A stretch of DNA of 7,183 nucleotides, from assembly GCA_001508835.1 (NCBI GenBank), contig LGFB01000065.1, positions 1 through 7,183 on the forward strand, given 5' to 3'. Below the pieces are notes generated by a model. It ran no database searches, had not been told where the DNA came from, and was given only the letters and a program-made list of their open reading frames with translations. Below are positions 5,064 through 7,183 of the stretch, in pieces (the stretch's first letter is position 1; the number at the start of each line of letters is the position of its first letter). A program made the position numbers and the translations under genes. The DNA is from a bacterium 42_11 (GTDB lineage: Bacteria; Synergistota; GBS-1).

Positions 5064-7043
5064 TCAGAAGTTCTTTATATAAGTTAGATAAAAACTTCTT
5101 CCCACTGGTGGATAATCTGCTATTCTCTCTGGTCCAAAACCGAAGGCAGGTTTAATCTTTAGATCCTGGTTATCTGTTATATTGTTTATAACAAGAGAAA
5201 GCTTCTCTTTATCAGACAGCCTATAAGAAATCCCCACATTTAAACTCCACCAGTCACTAAACTTTACTAAACCACCCGTATCAAAGTAGTTCTCACTTAT
5301 AAAATTTCCCTCCGCGAAAGCTTCAAACCCTTTCCAAGATTTACTTACTCTGAGAGTTAAATTATGCTCGGGCCTATTAGGCAACGGTTTCTCTCTTCTA
5401 TAGCCGGGAACTTCACTTTTTGTCTCCATGTATGTATAAGACAACGATAAGTTCCATCCACCTTTTATAAAACAGGTAACTCCAGTCTCAACGCCGTATA
5501 TTTTAGCTCCTTCAATGTTTATATAACGTCCGAACTTAGGATTGAGCATTACAAATTCAATCAAATCATCTACATCGCTCCTAAAGTAAGTGATGTAGCC
5601 AATAAGTCTTTCATCCCTGTATTCTAATCCAAGATCAAAATTTTCACCCTTCTCGTTTTTAAGTGAAGGATTGGCTATTATAAAGGCACCGTCTCCAAAC
5701 TTTTCGTAAAAGTTAGGAATACGAATGTACTTTCCCCATGTAGTTTTTAAAGACCAATTTTCGTTAATCGTATACCTAAACCTTAAACCATGAGAGAAAG
5801 AATCTGAAGTTGAAGAGATCACTTCGTTATCAAGAAACTCGGATCTATCGCTTACGCTTATAAATCTAATCCATGGAATAATGGAAAATTTACCAGATGT
5901 ATAAGTATAATCGAGGGAAAAGCTGAATGTCTCTCTTTCATAGTTGTTCAACCCTCCAAGAGGAGAAACTTCCCCCTGGCTAACTATGTCTCCTCCAGGG
6001 ATAAACCCTTCTTTAAAAAGATTAAGATAAGCCTCAACAAAGTTGGAGTCATTCATTAGATAGTTCAGCGAGAGCTGAGCCCCGATTTTATGGGAGTTAT
6101 ACCAGTTATGCCGCTGTCCTTCCCAACCAACATCTCCGTAAGGATTTAAAAATTCTTTTTCCGAATATATACCATAGAAGGATATATTTCCCTTAAGCTT
6201 CTCCGAAAAAGATAGTTTTTGAGAGAACTCGGCAATGAGCCTCTCTTGAGACAAATTAGAATGCGAAATTTTATCCTCCTTATCGCTTGCCGGCGCAGGT
6301 TTTGGGAGCTCCCTATGTTTAGAGAAGTAGTTTAAGAATATACTACTGTCCTTACCAAGCCTTTTCGATATTTTTACATCTGACAATCTATAAGCATTAT
6401 TGTGTCTCCTCGCTTCATAATCATCATCAGGGTTATAAGGAGTACCATTGTCGTTAAAATATGAGTAATCTCCCTTGCTCGTCTCCATATTTATGGAAAA
6501 CATGCCCCTCTTAATCGTAGAGATTCCCTCTAAGGCATAGCTACGGAAAGAACCCATTGTTGCCTTAATCGTTTTAAATTCGTGTTCCTCCGAAGTAACT
6601 ATGTTTATTACCCCTCCTATTCCTGGAATTCCAAAACGTGCCGGGACACTGCCCCTATAAACTTCTACTCTTTCCACAGCAGTAAGAGGTATGGTTGATA
6701 AATCTACCCCTCCTTCTTCTCCGGAGTTCAATAAAACGCCATTCAAGTAAACTGCCACTTGTGCTGAAGTGCTTCCTCTTATAGAAATAAGGGTGTAACT
6801 TCCTCTCCCACCAAGCCTTGTCACGTAAACCCCCGGCACCTTAGAAAGCAACTCTCCAAGGTCTTTAAATTCTCCTTCGTATTCTGAAGGAAATATAACC
6901 GAACACGAAGAGGGCTCGCCCTCAAAAAGCTCTAAAGCGGAACCTTGAACTTCTATAGGAGTTAACTCAAAGACCTGGGCGTGTGCCTTAAAAACCATGC
7001 TAGCCCAAAATAGACATATCAATAAATGCCAAGCCCATCTCAT
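5064..7043 (-). CDS. btuB: BtuB-like TonB-dependent outer-membrane cobalamin receptor
   Basis: Gated 22-strand barrel importing corrinoid across the outer membrane using TonB energy. The 659 residues (E. coli BtuB is 614) begin with a signal peptide cleaved after AHA at 20-22. A TonB-box-like segment follows near the new N-terminus (ELTPIEVQG, 26-34). The plug domain (about 45-150) has LGELLSKVPGVYV, ISIRGS, VYLNGV and the plug-end signature VERVEVYRGSVPARFG then GGVINIV (124-149). Barrel landmarks include ANPSLKNEKGENFDLGLEY (457-475), NRPEHNLTL (556-564) and a C-terminal phenylalanine, the Bam signal. There is no N-terminal signalling domain, so it is a transporter rather than a transducer. 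An Asp-rich loop (DNGTPYNPDDDY, 198-209) could bind calcium. ATG at 7043 is chosen; TTG at 7046 is directly upstream in frame, and GGGGGG at 7055-7060 is 11 or 8 nt away respectively. Siderophore or heme receptors share this fold; the B12 box just upstream makes cobalamin the best substrate. Confidence 0.93.
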   Translation of the reverse strand: MRWAWHLLICLFWASMVFKAHAQVFELTPIEVQGSALELFEGEPSSCSVIFPSEYEGEFKDLGELLSKVPGVYVTRLGGRGSYTLISIRGSTSAQVAVYLNGVLLNSGEEGGVDLSTIPLTAVERVEVYRGSVPARFGIPGIGGVINIVTSEEHEFKTIKATMGSFRSYALEGISTIKRGMFSINMETSKGDYSYFNDNGTPYNPDDDYEARRHNNAYRLSDVKISKRLGKDSSIFLNYFSKHRELPKPAPASDKEDKISHSNLSQERLIAEFSQKLSFSEKLKGNISFYGIYSEKEFLNPYGDVGWEGQRHNWYNSHKIGAQLSLNYLMNDSNFVEAYLNLFKEGFIPGGDIVSQGEVSPLGGLNNYERETFSFSLDYTYTSGKFSIIPWIRFISVSDRSEFLDNEVISSTSDSFSHGLRFRYTINENWSLKTTWGKYIRIPNFYEKFGDGAFIIANPSLKNEKGENFDLGLEYRDERLIGYITYFRSDVDDLIEFVMLNPKFGRYINIEGAKIYGVETGVTCFIKGGWNLSLSYTYMETKSEVPGYRREKPLPNRPEHNLTLRVSKSWKGFEAFAEGNFISENYFDTGGLVKFSDWWSLNVGISYRLSDKEKLSLVINNITDNQDLKIKPAFGFGPERIADYPPVGRSFYLTYIKNF

Positions 7044-7054
7044 CAAACTTTATG

Positions 7055-7060
7055 CCCCCC
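7055..7060 (-). promoter_or_regulatory. Ribosome binding site of btuB (G-run)
   Basis: A run of six G on the minus strand, 11 nt before ATG 7043 and 8 nt before TTG 7046. It can pair with the CCUCC of 16S rRNA using one G-U wobble, so it is a usable but non-standard site. It lies 9 nt downstream of the leader hairpin (7070-7109) and is not part of that stem. Confidence 0.55.
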
Positions 7061-7069
7061 TATAATTTT

Positions 7070-7109
7070 AAAGCCTGGCTCCTACCTTCTTCAGCAAGAG
7101 CCAGGCTTT
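7070..7109 (-). promoter_or_regulatory. Perfect 12-bp leader hairpin of the riboswitch expression platform
   Basis: In RNA orientation AAAGCCTGGCTC (7109-7098) pairs perfectly with GAGCCAGGCTTT (7081-7070) around a 16-nt loop. The RNA following it reads AAAATTATA rather than a U-tract, so a classical intrinsic terminator is doubtful. It sits between the B12 box and the btuB ribosome site, where the output structure of a cobalamin riboswitch is expected. Confidence 0.75.
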
Positions 7110-7140
7110 CTTTCACCTCGCTCCTCCTACCGCAGGAGCC
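7077..7140 (-). promoter_or_regulatory. Alternative (antiterminator-like) pairing in the btuB leader
   Basis: GGCTCCTGC (RNA sense, 7140-7132) can pair over nine positions, one of them G-U, with GTAGGAGCC (7085-7077). The second arm includes part of the 3' arm of the 12-bp hairpin, so the two structures exclude each other. The same upstream arm can instead fold locally, GCTCCT (7139-7134) with AGGAGC (7125-7120). An 8-nt direct repeat, GGTAGGAG at 7131-7124 and 7086-7079, makes this partner choice possible. Which state goes with ligand binding cannot be read from the sequence. Confidence 0.5.
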
Positions 7141-7145
7141 TTCAC

Positions 7146-7183
7146 TCCCTTGGGCCGGTCTCCGGGCTTGAGGGATCATCCTA
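7146..7183 (-). ncRNA. Cobalamin riboswitch, 3' end of aptamer with B12 box (cut by window edge)
   Basis: The minus strand reads GGATGATCCCTC, then the B12 box AAGCCCGGAGACCGGCC (7169-7153), then CAAGGGA. The known box consensus is approximately AGYCMGGAGACCTGCC, commonly preceded by a GATGA-type segment. CCGG-AGA-CCGG here keeps the self-complementarity of the usual CAGG-AGA-CCTG with compensating changes, and a flanking UCCCU/AGGGA pair (7175-7171 with 7150-7146) encloses it. The rest of the aptamer, including the GCCACTG-type segment, lies beyond 7183, so only the 3' end is visible. It precedes btuB, the classic regulated gene, and would switch expression off when adenosyl- or other cobalamin is abundant. 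Confidence 0.85.

Noticed and set aside
5064..7043. Siderophore or heme receptor identity for the TonB-dependent receptor
   Set aside because: Fold alone allows it, but the B12 box immediately upstream and BtuF-like and BtuCD-like neighbours favour cobalamin or another corrinoid.
7070..7109. Intrinsic terminator for a plus-strand gene ending upstream of the hairpin
   Set aside because: There is no plus-strand gene to terminate and the plus-strand tail (CTTTC) is weak; the hairpin is better explained as part of the btuB leader.
1..7183. Mobile elements, CRISPR arrays, tRNA or rRNA genes
   Set aside because: No transposase, integrase, regularly spaced repeats or tRNA-like cloverleaf was seen on either strand.

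Overview
The window carries one functional locus for vitamin B12 (cobalamin/corrinoid) capture and import. Every recognised gene is on the minus strand, so transcription runs from high to low coordinates. The host must be a diderm bacterium: there is an outer-membrane TonB-dependent receptor, a complete TonB-ExbB-ExbD energiser, a periplasmic binding protein and a BtuCD-type ABC importer. The sequence is AT-rich (roughly 40% G+C by eye), the proteins are rich in Lys and Glu, and TTG/GTG starts and overlapping genes are common. This would fit a compact, possibly thermophilic or anaerobic non-enterobacterial lineage, but I cannot assign a phylum.

Layout in transcription order. (1) 7183 to about 7047: leader RNA holding the 3' end of a cobalamin riboswitch (B12 box at 7153-7169; the rest of the aptamer and the promoter lie outside the window), then an expression platform with two competing pairings and a 12-bp hairpin. 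(2) 7043-5064: BtuB-like TonB-dependent receptor. (3) 5046-3925: a lipoprotein predicted to be a seven-bladed beta-propeller, 17 nt after btuB and resembling in architecture and position the B12-capturing BtuG lipoproteins of Bacteroides. (4) 3924-3790: an intergenic gap with a strong GC-rich interrupted hairpin. (5) 3789 to 1: six tightly overlapping genes in the order exbB, btuF, exbD, tonB, btuC, btuD, the last cut by the window edge just after its ABC signature motif.

Proposed working: the lipoprotein captures the corrinoid at the cell surface and hands it to BtuB. A locus-dedicated TonB-ExbB-ExbD complex powers passage across the outer membrane. Periplasmic BtuF then delivers it to BtuC2D2 for ATP-driven import. 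The riboswitch would repress at least the btuB-lipoprotein pair when cobalamin is sufficient; whether it also governs the exbB group depends on read-through of the intergenic hairpin.

Points of most interest are the BtuG-like lipoprotein next to BtuB, the interleaving of energiser and ABC importer genes in one coupled operon, an ExbB whose usually conserved third-helix glutamate appears to be valine, a TonB with a basic rather than proline-rich linker, and the switchable pairing downstream of the B12 box.
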